Shown here one piece after another: positions 1 to 9,888 of a stretch of 64,000 nt of DNA (position 1 is the first letter of the stretch; the number at the start of each line of letters is the position of its first letter). Source of the stretch: Leifsonia sp. ZF2019. GTDB lineage: Bacteria; Actinomycetota; Actinomycetes; Actinomycetales; Microbacteriaceae. A program made the position numbers and the translations under genes. The stretch is taken from contig NZ_CP065037.1 in assembly GCF_019924635.1 (NCBI RefSeq), positions 1,922,001 through 1,986,000 of the forward strand, given 5' to 3'. Below the pieces are notes generated by a model that did not search any database, was not told where the DNA came from, and worked only from the letters and a program-made list of their open reading frames with translations.

Positions 1-10
1 CCCGGACGGA

Positions 11-1309
11 GTGCTGGTCGGCTTTGCAGCTGTCTCTATCGTTACCTCGGCAGTCTCGGGACTGACCGGGGCCTTCGTCGTGCCCGCAGACAGCGCGCCC
101 GTCTCCGCCGTCTCGACCGTTGCAGCCGTCTCCGCGGCCGGCGTCACCTCCGGTTCCTCCGCGTCGGGCCAGACCGCTGCCGCCGCGGCGGCGAGCACAT
201 TCGGCCGCCTCGCCGATGTCAGTGCATCCGCCCTCCCGGCCTACCTGTCCGGCCATCGGGCGGAGATCGACAAGCTCATCTCGGATCCTCCCGCCGCGAG
301 CGACGTCAGCCGCGTCTGGTCCCTGCTCGACAGCAAGCAGCAGGCCGTGCTGCTCTCCGAGACGCCGCACCTCGTCGGCAACCTGGAGGGCGTGCCGTAC
401 AGCGTCCGCGGTAAGGCGAACGCGCTCGACCTCTCGCGCACGATCGCGACCGCCACAGCCGACCTCAAGACGGAGCGCGGCAAGACGGAGCGGCTGGCCC
501 TGCAGCGTCAGCTGACCACGCTCGGCAATGTGAAGACGGCGCTGGCGAAGAAGGGCGGTGTGAAGCGCACGCTCGTCTCGCTGGACACCTCCGAGAACGC
601 GAAGGCGGCGATCGTCGTCGGCGACCTCAGCACCGCGAAGTACGTCAGTGTCCTGGTTCCCGGGATGTACATGTCGGTCGGGGAGCAGATCGAGGCGTGG
701 GCGGAGGTCGCGCAGGACCTCCACGATCAGGAGACCGGCTTCCTCAAGCGCCTCCAGGGCCCGCGGGCCGGGTCGACCGTCCCGGGTGTCGCGGTCGTCG
801 CGTGGATCGGCTACCAGACGCCCGTGCTCACGAACATCGGCGGGCTGGAGCTCGCACAGCAGGGCGCCGACAGCCTGGAGCGCACGCTCGAGGGCATCAC
901 GAGCCTCCGGGCGGCCGACCCGCCGTACCTCAGCGTGTTCGCCCACTCGTACGGGTCGACGGCCGCGCTGCTCGCGCTCGAGCGCGGCACGGTCGAGGTG
1001 GACGCGCTGGCGCTGATGGGTTCGCCCGGGAGCGACGCGCAGTCCGTGAAGGATCTGTCGGTGCGCGACGGCAATGTCTTCGTCGGCGAGGCGCCGATGG
1101 ACCCGATCGTCGACAGCGCGTTCTTCGGCAGCGACCCCGGATCGTCGTCGTACGGCGCGAAGCGGATGGGCGTCTCCGGTGCCGTCGACCCCCTGACGCA
1201 TCGCACCCTGGCCGGATCCAGCGGTCACAACGAGTACTTCACGGCGGGGACGGAGTGCATGCGCAACCTCGCGATGATCGGGATCGATCAGGGCCGCCTC
1301 GTGCTCTGA
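11..1309 (+). CDS. secreted or membrane-anchored alpha/beta hydrolase (DUF1023-like)
   Basis: Predicted serine hydrolase of the actinobacterial DUF1023 type, substrate unknown. The N-terminus (about residues 4-25) is a hydrophobic stretch typical of a signal peptide or anchor, followed by an Ala/Ser/Val-rich linker. The C-terminal half holds the hydrolase core: an AHSYGS nucleophile elbow near residue 314, an acidic APMDP segment near 363 and a GHNEYF histidine near 408, in the Ser-Asp-His order expected of the fold. The GTG at 11 is taken as start, but the frame is open to the window edge, so the true start may lie upstream. It stops just before the phosphoesterase gene on the same strand. 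The family is inferred from motifs and layout; export is inferred. Confidence 0.7.
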   Translation: MLVGFAAVSIVTSAVSGLTGAFVVPADSAPVSAVSTVAAVSAAGVTSGSSASGQTAAAAAASTFGRLADVSASALPAYLSGHRAEIDKLISDPPAASDVSRVWSLLDSKQQAVLLSETPHLVGNLEGVPYSVRGKANALDLSRTIATATADLKTERGKTERLALQRQLTTLGNVKTALAKKGGVKRTLVSLDTSENAKAAIVVGDLSTAKYVSVLVPGMYMSVGEQIEAWAEVAQDLHDQETGFLKRLQGPRAGSTVPGVAVVAWIGYQTPVLTNIGGLELAQQGADSLERTLEGITSLRAADPPYLSVFAHSYGSTAALLALERGTVEVDALALMGSPGSDAQSVKDLSVRDGNVFVGEAPMDPIVDSAFFGSDPGSSSYGAKRMGVSGAVDPLTHRTLAGSSGHNEYFTAGTECMRNLAMIGIDQGRLVL

Positions 1310-1323
1310 GCGATCCGTGCCCG

Positions 1324-1329
1324 CATAAT
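1324..1329 (+). promoter_or_regulatory. -10 box of a leaderless promoter
   Basis: CATAAT lies 7 nt before the ATG at 1337, so transcription would begin at or next to the start codon. This decides the start of the phosphoesterase gene in favour of 1337 over the in-frame ATG at 1328, which lies inside the box. Confidence 0.5.
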
Positions 1330-1336
1330 GGACGGG

Positions 1337-3088
1337 ATGGGATCGGACGACGAGCAGCAGGAGAGGCGCGGGTCGTCGCGCCGCGACTTCCTCAAAGGTG
1401 CGGGGCTGGTGGCGGCGGGGGCCGTTGCCGGCGGCGCCGGGGGAGCGGCGGCCGGAGCAGCGTACGCGTCCCGCGCCGTGCCGGGCGAGGCGCCGCGTGC
1501 GGAGCCGGGCGAGGAGTTTCCACCGCTGCCGCCCCGGGCGAAGCCGGGCTTCGACCATCTCGTGGTGCTGATGTACGAGAACCGCTCGTTCGACAACCTC
1601 CTGGGCTGGCTCTACGACGAGAAGACCCTGCCGGAGGGCAAGCGCTTCGACGGGCTGGCGTTCGGCGAGTACAGCAACCCGGATCCGAACGGCGGTCCGG
1701 ACATCCCGGTGCACGCCTACGACGGCACCACCGACTTCGTGATGCGGCAGCCGTCCCCGGACCCGGGCGAGGTCTATCCGCACGTCAACACCCAGCTGTT
1801 CGGCATCGTCGACCCGCCGTCGAACGCCGACGCGCTGGTGAAGGACATGCAGCCGCCCTACAACGCGCCGCAGCCGGGCCAGAGGCCGACGATGTCCGGC
1901 TTCGTGAAGGACTACATCGGAGTGCTGCGCAAAGACACCGGGCAGGAGCCGGGCGTCGACGACTACCGGCGCATCATGGGCGCTTTCACGCCCGACATGC
2001 TCCCCGTCTTCTCGACGCTCGCCCGGCAGTTCGCCGTGTACGACGACTGGCATTGCGCCGTGCCGTCGCAGACGTTCTGCAACCGCTCCTTCTTCCACGC
2101 CTCCACCTCCCACGGCTACGTCGACAACGGCGGCGACGGCGGGCTCCGCAAGTGGTTCGATCCCGCCAACGACGCGCCGACGATCTTCAACCGGCTGGAG
2201 GAGGCAGGGCGTACCTGGCGGGTCTACTACGACGACCGTCAGCTGATCTCGCTCACCGGCTTCATCCACGCCCCGGCGCTCGAGCCGTACTGGCGGACCA
2301 ATTTCCGCACGATGTCCCACTTCTACAAGGACGTGGCGGAGGGCACCCTGCCCGACTACGCGTTCGTCGAGCCGCGGCTGCTGTACGACCACAACGACAT
2401 GCATCCGCCGGGCGGCCCGATGACGGAGGAGGACGTCGCGGGCGGCATCGTCGTCGGCGGCGCCATCTCCGACGTGCGTGCGGGCGATCTGCTGCTGCAC
2501 AACGTGTACTCGGCCATCCGTTCCTCGCGCAGTGCGAAAGGCTCCAACGCGCTCAACACGATGCTGCTGGTCACGTTCGACGAGCACGGCGGCACGTACG
2601 ACCACGTTCCTCCCGGGCCGGCGACCCCGCCCGACCAGACCGGACCGGGCGAGAACGGCTTCATGTTCGACCGGCTCGGACTGCGCGTCCCCGCCATCGC
2701 GATCTCCGCGTACACCGAGCGCGGGTCCATCCTCCACGAGGAGATGCACCACGCGGCCGTGATCGCGACGCTGTGCGAGAAGTACGGGCTCGATAATCTG
2801 ACCGAGCGCGACCGCGGCGCCCGCACGCTCCGCGACGCCGTCAATCTGTCGACTCCGCGCCAGCCCGGCACCTGGCCGGACACGCACCCGCAGTACCTGC
2901 CGTCGAATCCGGAGTCGGACGCCCCGCAGCCGGGTGACCAGGACCGTCCGCTGAGCCCGCCGGGGGTGGGGCTGGTCGGGCTGCTGACGGCGCGCTACGG
3001 TCAGCCGGGGGACGGCATCCCGGTCACCTACCAGGAGGCCTACGACGCCGTGCACCGTCTCGGCCTCGGGCTCTTCGGCGAGCAATAG
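1337..3088 (+). CDS. Tat-exported phospholipase C / phosphoesterase family protein
   Basis: 583-residue member of the phosphoesterase family that includes bacterial phospholipases C and the AcpA acid phosphatase. It is likely to cleave phosphodiester or phosphomonoester bonds outside the cytoplasm. Residues 14-20 (SRRDFLK) followed by an Ala/Gly-rich hydrophobic stretch form a twin-arginine signal. The catalytic region opens with YENRSFDN at about residues 80-87, where Glu/Asn and the nucleophile sit in this family, and the metal-binding FDEHGGTYDH motif lies near 414-423. Length fits the family. The ATG at 1337 is preferred because a -10 box sits 7 nt upstream. The stop codon is 62 bp before gatC and may overlap part of the gatC promoter. 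Substrate choice cannot be read from sequence. Confidence 0.85.
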   Translation: MGSDDEQQERRGSSRRDFLKGAGLVAAGAVAGGAGGAAAGAAYASRAVPGEAPRAEPGEEFPPLPPRAKPGFDHLVVLMYENRSFDNLLGWLYDEKTLPEGKRFDGLAFGEYSNPDPNGGPDIPVHAYDGTTDFVMRQPSPDPGEVYPHVNTQLFGIVDPPSNADALVKDMQPPYNAPQPGQRPTMSGFVKDYIGVLRKDTGQEPGVDDYRRIMGAFTPDMLPVFSTLARQFAVYDDWHCAVPSQTFCNRSFFHASTSHGYVDNGGDGGLRKWFDPANDAPTIFNRLEEAGRTWRVYYDDRQLISLTGFIHAPALEPYWRTNFRTMSHFYKDVAEGTLPDYAFVEPRLLYDHNDMHPPGGPMTEEDVAGGIVVGGAISDVRAGDLLLHNVYSAIRSSRSAKGSNALNTMLLVTFDEHGGTYDHVPPGPATPPDQTGPGENGFMFDRLGLRVPAIAISAYTERGSILHEEMHHAAVIATLCEKYGLDNLTERDRGARTLRDAVNLSTPRQPGTWPDTHPQYLPSNPESDAPQPGDQDRPLSPPGVGLVGLLTARYGQPGDGIPVTYQEAYDAVHRLGLGLFGEQ

Positions 3089-3091
3089 AAT
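3086..3091 (+). promoter_or_regulatory. possible -10 box for gatCAB
   Basis: TAGAAT overlaps the stop codon of the upstream phosphoesterase gene and lies about 60 bp before gatC. It is the best -10 match in the gap; no clear -35 hexamer is seen 16-18 bp upstream. A Shine-Dalgarno GGAGA precedes gatC itself. Confidence 0.35.
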
Positions 3092-3150
3092 CGATACGGG
3101 CCGCCGGGCGCACCCGCGGCACCTCACCACACCGATACTCACGGAGACGC

Positions 3151-3447
3151 ATGTCTGAAATCAGCGCAGAACAAGTCGCGCACCTGGCGAACCTCGCCAG
3201 GATCGACCTCAGCCAGGAAGAGATCGAGAGCCTCACGAACGAGCTCGGCCAGATCGTGGAGTCGGTCGCCAAGGTGCAGGAGGTCGCCGGGCCGGACGTG
3301 CCCGCGACGAGTCACCCGCTGCCTCTGACCAACGTGTTCCGCCGCGACGAGGTCGCGCCCTCGCTGACGGTCGACCAGGCGCTCTCCGGCGCCCCCGCAC
3401 GCGACGGCGACCGCTTCAAGGTCGCCGCCATCCTGGACGAGGAGTGA
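3151..3447 (+). CDS. gatC: Asp-tRNA(Asn)/Glu-tRNA(Gln) amidotransferase subunit C
   Basis: 98-residue GatC, the small subunit that clamps GatA to GatB in the tRNA-dependent amidotransferase. It begins [18 protein letters not shown], the typical opening helix of the family, and ends with the VAAILDEE tail commonly seen. A GGAGA ribosome site lies just upstream of the ATG. Its stop overlaps the GTG of gatA by 4 nt (GTGA), so the two are translationally coupled. The complex makes Gln-tRNA(Gln) and/or Asn-tRNA(Asn) in bacteria lacking the direct synthetases. Confidence 0.97.
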   Translation: MSEISAEQVAHLANLARIDLSQEEIESLTNELGQIVESVAKVQEVAGPDVPATSHPLPLTNVFRRDEVAPSLTVDQALSGAPARDGDRFKVAAILDEE

Positions 3448-4997
3448 CCGTGACGGATCTGACCCGGCTCAGCGCCGCCGCCCTGGCCGACCTGCTCACG
3501 GCGCGGGAGGTCTCGTCCGTCGAGGCGACGCGCGCGCACCTCGACCGCATCGAGGCCGTCGATGCGGACGTGCACGCCTACCTGCACGTCGCAGGGGAGA
3601 AAGCGCTCCGCACCGCCGCCGAGATCGATGGCCGTCGCGCGTCCGGCGACGCCCTCGGGCCGCTCGCCGGTGTGCCGGTCGCGATCAAGGATGTGCTCGC
3701 CACCAACGACATGCCGTCGACCTCCGGCTCGAAGATCCTCGAGGGCTGGCTGCCGCCGTACGACGCCACCGTGGTCCGCAAGCTGCGCGAGGCCGACCTG
3801 GTTCCGCTCGGCAAGACGAACATGGACGAGTTCGCGATGGGCTCCTCCACCGAGCACTCGGCGTACGGCCCGACCCGCAACCCCTGGGATCTCGAGCGGA
3901 TCCCGGGCGGATCGGGTGGAGGCTCGGCCGCGGCCGTGGCCGCCTTCGAGGCGCCGTTCGCCCTGGGCTCCGACACGGGAGGCTCGATCCGCCAGCCCGC
4001 CGCGGTGACCGGCTCGGTGGGCGTCAAGCCGACCTATGGCGGCGTCAGCCGCTACGGCGCGATCGCGCTGGCGAGCTCGCTCGACCAGGTCGGCCCGGTC
4101 TCGCGCACCGTGCTCGACGCCGGTCTGCTGCACGACGTCATCGCCGGGCACGACCCGCTCGACTCCACGTCGCTCACCGACACCTGGCCGTCCATGGCCG
4201 CCGCAGCGCGCGCGGGCCTGGCGGACGGCGCCCTGCGCGGCGTGCGCGTCGGCGTCATCACGGAGCTCGCCGGCGAGGGCTTCCAGCCCGGCGTCAAGCA
4301 GCGCTTCGACGAGGCGGTCGCGCTCCTGGAGGGTGCCGGCGCCGAGGTCGTCGAGGTGAGCGCCCCGAGCTTCGAGTACGCCGTCGCCGCGTACTATCTC
4401 ATCCTCCCGGCCGAGGCGTCCAGCAACCTGGCGCGCTTCGACTCCGTGCGCTTCGGCCTCCGTGTCGACCCGCAGGAGGGCCCGGTCACCGTCGAGCGCG
4501 TCATGTCCGCCACTCGCGAGGCCGGCTTCGGCCCCGAGGTCAAGCGCCGTATCATCCTCGGCACGTATGCCCTCAGCGCGGGATACTACGACGCCTACTA
4601 CGGCAGCGCGCAGAAGGTCCGCACGCTGATCCAGCGCGACTTCTCCGCCGCGTTCGAGAAGGTCGACGTGCTCGTCAGCCCGAGCGCCCCGACGACGGCC
4701 TTCAAGCTGGGCGAGAAGCTGGCCGACCCGATGGCGATGTACCTCAACGACATCACCACCATCCCGGCCAACCTCGCCGGCGTCCCCGGGATGGGGCTGC
4801 CGATCGGTCTCGCGCCGGAGGACGGCCTCCCGGTGGGTATGCAGCTGATGGCGCCGGCCCGTGCCGATGCGCGGCTCTACACGATCGGAGCCGCGCTCGA
4901 GCGGCTGCTGGAGCAGAAGTGGGGGCGCACCCTGCTGAGCCAGGCGCCGGACCTGGCCGCCACCGAGATGTTCGCGAGCGAAGAGGGAGCCGTCTGA
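3444..4997 (+). CDS. gatA: Asp-tRNA(Asn)/Glu-tRNA(Gln) amidotransferase subunit A
   Basis: 517-residue amidase-signature enzyme. It hydrolyses glutamine and passes the ammonia to GatB for amidation of misacylated tRNA. The Ser-cisSer-Lys triad is visible: Lys82 in VAIKDV, Ser157 in GGSGGGS, and nucleophile Ser181 in [10 protein letters not shown]. Start is GTG in a 4-nt GTGA overlap with gatC; an in-frame GTG two codons later is an alternative. The stop overlaps the gatB ATG by 1 nt. The three genes form one operon, the standard actinobacterial arrangement. Confidence 0.97.
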   Translation: MTVTDLTRLSAAALADLLTAREVSSVEATRAHLDRIEAVDADVHAYLHVAGEKALRTAAEIDGRRASGDALGPLAGVPVAIKDVLATNDMPSTSGSKILEGWLPPYDATVVRKLREADLVPLGKTNMDEFAMGSSTEHSAYGPTRNPWDLERIPGGSGGGSAAAVAAFEAPFALGSDTGGSIRQPAAVTGSVGVKPTYGGVSRYGAIALASSLDQVGPVSRTVLDAGLLHDVIAGHDPLDSTSLTDTWPSMAAAARAGLADGALRGVRVGVITELAGEGFQPGVKQRFDEAVALLEGAGAEVVEVSAPSFEYAVAAYYLILPAEASSNLARFDSVRFGLRVDPQEGPVTVERVMSATREAGFGPEVKRRIILGTYALSAGYYDAYYGSAQKVRTLIQRDFSAAFEKVDVLVSPSAPTTAFKLGEKLADPMAMYLNDITTIPANLAGVPGMGLPIGLAPEDGLPVGMQLMAPARADARLYTIGAALERLLEQKWGRTLLSQAPDLAATEMFASEEGAV

Positions 4998-6496
4998 TGG
5001 CCGGAACGGAACTGATGGACTTCGACAAAGCCCTCGAGCTGTTCGAGCCGGTGCTCGGCTTCGAGGTGCACGTCGAACTGAACACCAAGACGAAGATGTT
5101 CTGCGGCTGCGCGAACGAGTTCGGCTCGGGCGCCAACACCAACACCTGCCCGACGTGCCTCGGGTTGCCCGGCGGACTGCCGCAGGTGAACGAGAAGGCG
5201 ATCGAGTCGAGCATCCGTCTCGGTCTCGCCCTCGGCTGCGACATCGCCGAGTCGAGCCGCTTCGCGCGCAAGAACTACTTCTACCCGGACACGGCGAAGA
5301 ACTTCCAGACGTCGCAGTACGACGAGCCGATCGCCCATGACGGGTCGGTCACCATCGAGCTCGAGTCGGGCCGCGAGGTCACGGTGCTCATCGAGCGCGC
5401 GCACATGGAGGAGGACGCCGGCAAGCTCACGCACGTCGGCGGAGCCACCGGACGCATCCAGGGCGCCGACTATTCGCTGGTCGACTACAACCGCGGCGGA
5501 GTGCCGCTGGTCGAGATCGTCACGCGGATGATCGAGGGCGCCGAGCACGACGCCCCCGAGATCGGCCGCACCTACGTGCGGGCCATCCGCGACATCGTGA
5601 AGGCGCTCGGCGTCTCGAACGCGCGCATGGAGGAGGGCAACGTGCGCTGCGACGCCAATGTGTCGCTCCGCCGCCGCGGCTCCGACCAGCTGGGCACGCG
5701 CACCGAGACCAAGAACGTCAACTCCCTGCGTTCCGTCGAGCGCGCGGTGCGCTACGAGATCCAGCGCCAGGCGGCGATCCTGGAGGCCGGTGGCACGATC
5801 ACGCAAGAGACGCGCCACTGGCACGAGGACACGGGCACCACCAGCGCCGGCCGCCCCAAGAGCGACGCCGACGACTACCGGTACTTCCCCGAGCCGGATC
5901 TGGTCCCCGTGGCTCCGAGCCGCGAGTGGGTCGAGGAGCTGCGCGGCACCCTGCCCGAGCAGCCTGCGGCCCGCCGCAAGCGTCTCGCGGCCGACTGGGG
6001 CTTCACCGCTCTGGAGTTCCAGGACGTGGAGAACGCCGACCTGCTCGACGAGGTCGAGGCGACCGTCGCCGCGGGTGCGACCGCGGCGGCTGCGCGCAAG
6101 TGGTGGACCGGCGAGATCGCCCGTCTGGCGAACGCGTCGAACGTCCCGGCGGGAACGCTGGTGAGCCCGGAGCACGTCGCCGAGCTGGCCGGCCTCGTCG
6201 AGGCGGGAACGCTCACCGACCGCCTCGCGCGCCAGGTGCTGGAGGGTGTGGTCGCCGGCGAGGGCCGGCCGCAGGAGGTCGTGGACGCCCGCGGACTCGC
6301 GGTCGTCTCCGACGACGGCGCGCTCATCGCGGCGATCGACGAGGCGCTGGCCGCTCAGCCGGACGTGCTCGCGAAGATCCGCGACGGCAAGGTGCAGGCC
6401 GCCGGCGCCGTCATCGGCGCGGTCATGAAGGCCATGAAAGGCCAGGCCGACGCCGCCCGCGTGCGTGAGCTCGTCCTGGAGCGCTCCGCGCAGTAG
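4997..6496 (+). CDS. gatB: Asp-tRNA(Asn)/Glu-tRNA(Gln) amidotransferase subunit B
   Basis: 499-residue GatB, which binds and phosphorylates the carboxyl of Glu/Asp on misacylated tRNA before amidation. The cradle domain opens with GFEVHVEL and carries the Cys-rich metal site (CGC, then CPTCLGLPG). RKNYFYPD and the C-terminal helical tRNA-recognition region (about 350-499) are present. The frame is open further upstream, but the ATG at 4997 is chosen because it abuts the gatA stop and starts at the conserved N-terminus. A strong hairpin 17 bp after the stop ends the operon. Confidence 0.97.
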   Translation: MAGTELMDFDKALELFEPVLGFEVHVELNTKTKMFCGCANEFGSGANTNTCPTCLGLPGGLPQVNEKAIESSIRLGLALGCDIAESSRFARKNYFYPDTAKNFQTSQYDEPIAHDGSVTIELESGREVTVLIERAHMEEDAGKLTHVGGATGRIQGADYSLVDYNRGGVPLVEIVTRMIEGAEHDAPEIGRTYVRAIRDIVKALGVSNARMEEGNVRCDANVSLRRRGSDQLGTRTETKNVNSLRSVERAVRYEIQRQAAILEAGGTITQETRHWHEDTGTTSAGRPKSDADDYRYFPEPDLVPVAPSREWVEELRGTLPEQPAARRKRLAADWGFTALEFQDVENADLLDEVEATVAAGATAAAARKWWTGEIARLANASNVPAGTLVSPEHVAELAGLVEAGTLTDRLARQVLEGVVAGEGRPQEVVDARGLAVVSDDGALIAAIDEALAAQPDVLAKIRDGKVQAAGAVIGAVMKAMKGQADAARVRELVLERSAQ

Positions 6497-6512
6497 GAGG
6501 CACGGACCATAC

Positions 6513-6554
6513 CGGCGGAGCCCCGCACGCGCCCAGGTGTGCGGGGCTCCGCCG
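6513..6554 (+). terminator. terminator hairpin after gatCAB
   Basis: A perfect 16-bp stem (6513-6528 pairing with 6539-6554, core GGAGCCCCGCAC) encloses a 10-nt loop 17 bp past the gatB stop. There is no strong U-run, as is common for actinobacterial terminators. Confidence 0.85.
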
Positions 6555-6601
6555 TGCCCGGCTCAGGGACAGTGCGCAGGTTCGGGCGGCAGAGTGGGCG
6601 C

Positions 6602-7159
6602 ATGGGCGTCTTCACTCTGGGTGGGTTGACCTCGGTCCCCGCCGCCTCACGCACCGACCTGCTCGCACCCGCCGTTCTCGACGCGCTGACGGTGCGCGGC
6701 CTGCTCGACGACGTGGGAGTGGTCGAGATCGACCCCGGCGTCTCCGACACCGCCGCCACCCGGGAGCGATTCGGCCTGGATGCGGCGACGCTCGCCAATT
6801 GCGTGGTCGTCGGCGGCAGACGCGAAGGGGCCGAGCGCATCGCGGCGTGCGTCGTCCTGTCGACGACCCGCGCCGACGTCAACGGCACGGTGAAGCGTCT
6901 GCTCGACGTGCGCAAGGCGTCCTTCCTGCCGATGGACCGCGCTGTCGAGCTGACCGGGATGGAGTACGGCGGGATCACCCCCATCGGGCTGCCGGCCGAC
7001 TGGCCGGTGCTCGTCGACGCGCGCGTCGGGCGGGCGGATGTCGTGATCGTGGGGTCGGGCGTCCGCCGGTCGAAGATCCTCGTGCCCGGACGGCTGCTCG
7101 CCGCGCTGCCGCAGGCACGGATCGTCGACGGGCTCGGGACGGAGATCCCGGCAGCATGA
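6602..7159 (+). CDS. YbaK/EbsC-family aminoacyl-tRNA deacylase-like protein
   Basis: 185-residue member of the YbaK/ProX superfamily, whose characterised members hydrolyse mischarged tRNA such as Cys-tRNA(Pro). The core pattern is present: a Lys-containing strand (DVRKASFLP), then VELTGMEYGGITPIGLP, which matches the G-x-x-G-x-x-x-P-x-G loop of the family, then VLVD. The first 40 residues are an extension before the domain. The ATG at 6602 is chosen because upstream sequence in the frame overlaps the terminator region. Its stop overlaps the next ATG (ATGA at 7156-7159), so it is coupled to the oxygenase-like gene. The exact tRNA substrate is not readable. Confidence 0.8.
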   Translation: MGVFTLGGLTSVPAASRTDLLAPAVLDALTVRGLLDDVGVVEIDPGVSDTAATRERFGLDAATLANCVVVGGRREGAERIAACVVLSTTRADVNGTVKRLLDVRKASFLPMDRAVELTGMEYGGITPIGLPADWPVLVDARVGRADVVIVGSGVRRSKILVPGRLLAALPQARIVDGLGTEIPAA

Positions 7160-8073
7160 GCGGCTTCCTCGCTCCGGTGCGATCGCGCCTGGTCGAGACG
7201 CTCGCGGGCCGTTCCGATGTCGTCCCTGAATGGATCCTCCGGCTGGAGGACGGCGACGACGCCGGCTACTTCGGTCCCGGCAGCGCCGCTTGGGTGGTGC
7301 ACGGCGGGATGCCGACGCTGGTCGCCGGCATCCGCGCGTTGCTGCTGCAAGCCCTCCACCTCGGGGCGCTCGCGGGGGTGCGGGAGTTCTCCCGCTATCG
7401 CGAGGATCCGCTCGGCCGGCTGGCCGGGACGATCCGATGGATCCACACCGTGACCTACGGCAGCACCGGGCAGGCGATCGCCGGGTCCGAGATGGTGCGG
7501 TCGCTGCACCGCCGCGTGGCGGGCACCTTCGTCGACGGTCACGGCATCACGCGGCCCTATTCGGCCGAGGACCCCGAACTGGCCCGGTGGGTCCACCTGG
7601 CCTTCACCGACGCCTTCCTGACCGCGCACGAGAGGTGGGGCGGACCCATCCCGGGCGGCGCCGACGGCTATGTCGCAGAGTGGACGCGCGCCGCCCGGTT
7701 GATGGGCGTGGACGACGCGCCGGGCACGGCGGCCGGCCTGCGCTCGGCCATCGGCGCCGTGACGGAGGCGGGCGACCTGCGCGGAGGACCCGAGGTGGAC
7801 GAGATCGTCCGCTTCATCCGCCGTCCTCCGGTGCGGCGCCTGCTCCGCCCGTCGTACCGGGTGCTGTTCCGTGCCGCCGTCTCGACGCTGGAGCCGCGTC
7901 ACCGGCAGCTCCTCGGCTTCCCGGAGCGACCCTCCGAGCGCCTGCTCCCGCTCGATCGGGCGACGGCTGCGGTGCTGCGCGGGGCGGGCGGCCTCCTCGG
8001 TCCGCAGACCCAGGCGGAGCTCGCCGCCCGCCGCCGTCTGAGCAGACTGTCAGAAGATCGCGGCGACGCGTAG
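7156..8073 (+). CDS. oxygenase MpaB / DUF2236 family protein
   Basis: 305-residue protein of the MpaB/rubber-oxygenase (DUF2236) family, a haem-binding fold linked to oxygenases. Family hallmarks include the early glycine/tryptophan segment (YFGPGSAAWVVHGG), RWIHTVTYG, and HLAFTDAFLTAHERWGG, which supply the His/Arg residues that contact haem in characterised members. It is translationally coupled to the YbaK-like gene by a 4-nt overlap. The gap of 81 bp after it carries a possible -10 (TACGCT, 8098-8103) for the permease. Physiological substrate is unknown; haem binding is inferred from the family only. Confidence 0.8.
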   Translation: MSGFLAPVRSRLVETLAGRSDVVPEWILRLEDGDDAGYFGPGSAAWVVHGGMPTLVAGIRALLLQALHLGALAGVREFSRYREDPLGRLAGTIRWIHTVTYGSTGQAIAGSEMVRSLHRRVAGTFVDGHGITRPYSAEDPELARWVHLAFTDAFLTAHERWGGPIPGGADGYVAEWTRAARLMGVDDAPGTAAGLRSAIGAVTEAGDLRGGPEVDEIVRFIRRPPVRRLLRPSYRVLFRAAVSTLEPRHRQLLGFPERPSERLLPLDRATAAVLRGAGGLLGPQTQAELAARRRLSRLSEDRGDA

Positions 8074-8154
8074 CGACCCGTCGGCTCCGAACGGAGTTAC
8101 GCTGTCTCCTGCGCCCGCTCGGAGGTGAGCGGACCTCATGTACCGGAGGTGCAC

Positions 8155-9888
8155 ATGACCGCGACCGTTCCGCAGAGACCGGACGACATCGAGTCGAAGG
8201 GGTTGAAGGACGGCGCGCTCGGACTCGTGTCCAGCGTCGTCGTCGGTGTCGCATCCACGGCCCCGGCCTACAGCTTGGCCGCGAGCCTCGGATTCATCGT
8301 CGTCGGCGGCACGCTCGCCGCCGGGGTGAAGGCGCCCGGGATCGTCCTCCTGGCGTTCGTGCCGATGTACCTGATCGCCGTCGCCTACCAGGAGCTCAAC
8401 AAGGCCGAGCCGGACTGCGGCACCACCTTCACCTGGGCCACCCGGGCGTTCGGACCGGTGACCGGCTGGATGGGCGGATGGGGGATCATCGTCGCGGACG
8501 TGATCGTCATGGCCAACCTGGCCCAGATCGCCGGCTCCTACTCGTTCACGTTCGTCGGCAGCTTCGGGCTGCCGGCGGTCTCGGCCCTGGCGTCCAACGT
8601 CGTCGCGACGACCATCGCCGGCCTGATCTGGATCGCGCTCATGACGTGGATCTGCTATCGCGGCATCGAGATCTCCGCCCGGCTGCAGTACGTGCTGCTG
8701 GGCTTCGAGGTCGTCATCCTGATCTTCTTCGCGGTGTTCGCGCTGGTTCGGGTGTACACGGGCACCGCCGAGCCGTACTCGCTCATCCCGCAATGGGACT
8801 GGTTCAATCCGTTCACGCTCGACTTCGCCAAGACCATCGCCCCGGCGATGCTGACGGCGATCTTCATCTACTGGGGCTGGGACACGGCGGTGTCGATCAA
8901 CGAGGAGACGAAGGACCCGGGCAAGACCCCCGGCCGCGCAGCGGTGATCAGCACCCTGCTGCTGCTCGGCACCTACGCCGTCGTCACCGTCGCGACCGTG
9001 GCCTTCGCGGGCGTCGGGGACAAGGGCATCGGCCTCGCGAACCCCGCCAACTCCGGCGACGTCTTCTCGGCCATCGGCCCGACCCTGTTCGGCGGGGGAG
9101 TCGTCGGCTCGATCCTGATGGCTCTCCTGGGCTTCTCGATCCTGACCTCCGCCTCGGCGTCCACGCAGACCACGATCCTGCCGACCGCGCGCACCGCGCT
9201 CTCGATGGCGGCGTACAAGGCCATCCCGACGCAGTTCGCCCGCATCCACCCGAAGTTCCTCACCCCCACCTGGGCGACGATCGGGATGGGACTCGTCTCG
9301 GCGCTCTTCTACCTGATCTTCACCTTCATCAGCTCGTCGCTGCTGAACGCGCTGATCGGCTCCATCGGCTTGATGATCGCCTTCTACTACGGGCTCACCG
9401 GGTTCGCCTGCGTGTGGTTCTACCGCAAGACGCTCTTCACCTCCTTCCGCCATGTCGTCATGCGCGGCGTCTTCCCGTTCGTCGGAGGCGTCATGCTGCT
9501 GGCGGTGTTCGTCTACGGCCTCATCAGCTTCTCGGCGCCGGACTGGCTGACGGACGACAACGGCAAGAACGTCACGATCTTCGGCATCGGCGCCGAGGCC
9601 GTGGTCGGCGTCGGCGGCCTGCTGATCGGCCTCGTGCTGATGGCCATCTGGTGGTGGCGCAAGCCGGACTACTTCCGCGGCAAGACCCTTCCGAAGCGAT
9701 CGCACGCCCTCGTGCTCGCGCCGGCGGGGGTGCCGACCTTCGGCCTCCCCGACTCGACGCCGGCCCGCACCGTCATCGCGCCCGACCGGTCGAATCTTCC
9801 CCCTGGGCAGATCCCGCTCAATGCTGAAACACTGGAGCCGATCGAGCCGACCGACGGCCCGGCGACCCCGCGAGAGGACGGCACGTGA
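8155..9888 (+). CDS. APC-superfamily amino acid/polyamine permease
   Basis: 577-residue integral membrane transporter of the APC superfamily, with about 12 hydrophobic segments between residues 20 and 510 and a hydrophilic C-terminal tail of about 60 residues. The first helix carries the family's unwound Gly-rich substrate segment (GVASTAPAYSLAASLG). A conserved WGWDTAVSINEETKDPGK stretch follows TM6. The ATG at 8155 is chosen because a strong GGAGGT site lies 5 nt upstream; an in-frame start 10 codons earlier has none. The stop overlaps the GTG of the thioesterase gene by 4 nt. Substrate (amino acid, amine or similar) is not decidable by eye. Confidence 0.88.
   Translation: MTATVPQRPDDIESKGLKDGALGLVSSVVVGVASTAPAYSLAASLGFIVVGGTLAAGVKAPGIVLLAFVPMYLIAVAYQELNKAEPDCGTTFTWATRAFGPVTGWMGGWGIIVADVIVMANLAQIAGSYSFTFVGSFGLPAVSALASNVVATTIAGLIWIALMTWICYRGIEISARLQYVLLGFEVVILIFFAVFALVRVYTGTAEPYSLIPQWDWFNPFTLDFAKTIAPAMLTAIFIYWGWDTAVSINEETKDPGKTPGRAAVISTLLLLGTYAVVTVATVAFAGVGDKGIGLANPANSGDVFSAIGPTLFGGGVVGSILMALLGFSILTSASASTQTTILPTARTALSMAAYKAIPTQFARIHPKFLTPTWATIGMGLVSALFYLIFTFISSSLLNALIGSIGLMIAFYYGLTGFACVWFYRKTLFTSFRHVVMRGVFPFVGGVMLLAVFVYGLISFSAPDWLTDDNGKNVTIFGIGAEAVVGVGGLLIGLVLMAIWWWRKPDYFRGKTLPKRSHALVLAPAGVPTFGLPDSTPARTVIAPDRSNLPPGQIPLNAETLEPIEPTDGPATPREDGT

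Noticed and set aside
697..2796. 699-codon plus-strand frame overlapping the hydrolase and phosphoesterase genes
   Set aside because: Runs through two convincing genes in another frame; Arg/Gly/Ala-rich product.
4877..6175. 432-codon open frame on the minus strand across gatB
   Set aside because: Antisense shadow of a clear gatB; Arg/Gly-rich with no family likeness, typical of high-GC DNA.
8050..9705. 551-codon open frame on the minus strand across the APC permease
   Set aside because: Strongly charged, low-complexity product and no ribosome site; the plus-strand permease has full family structure.
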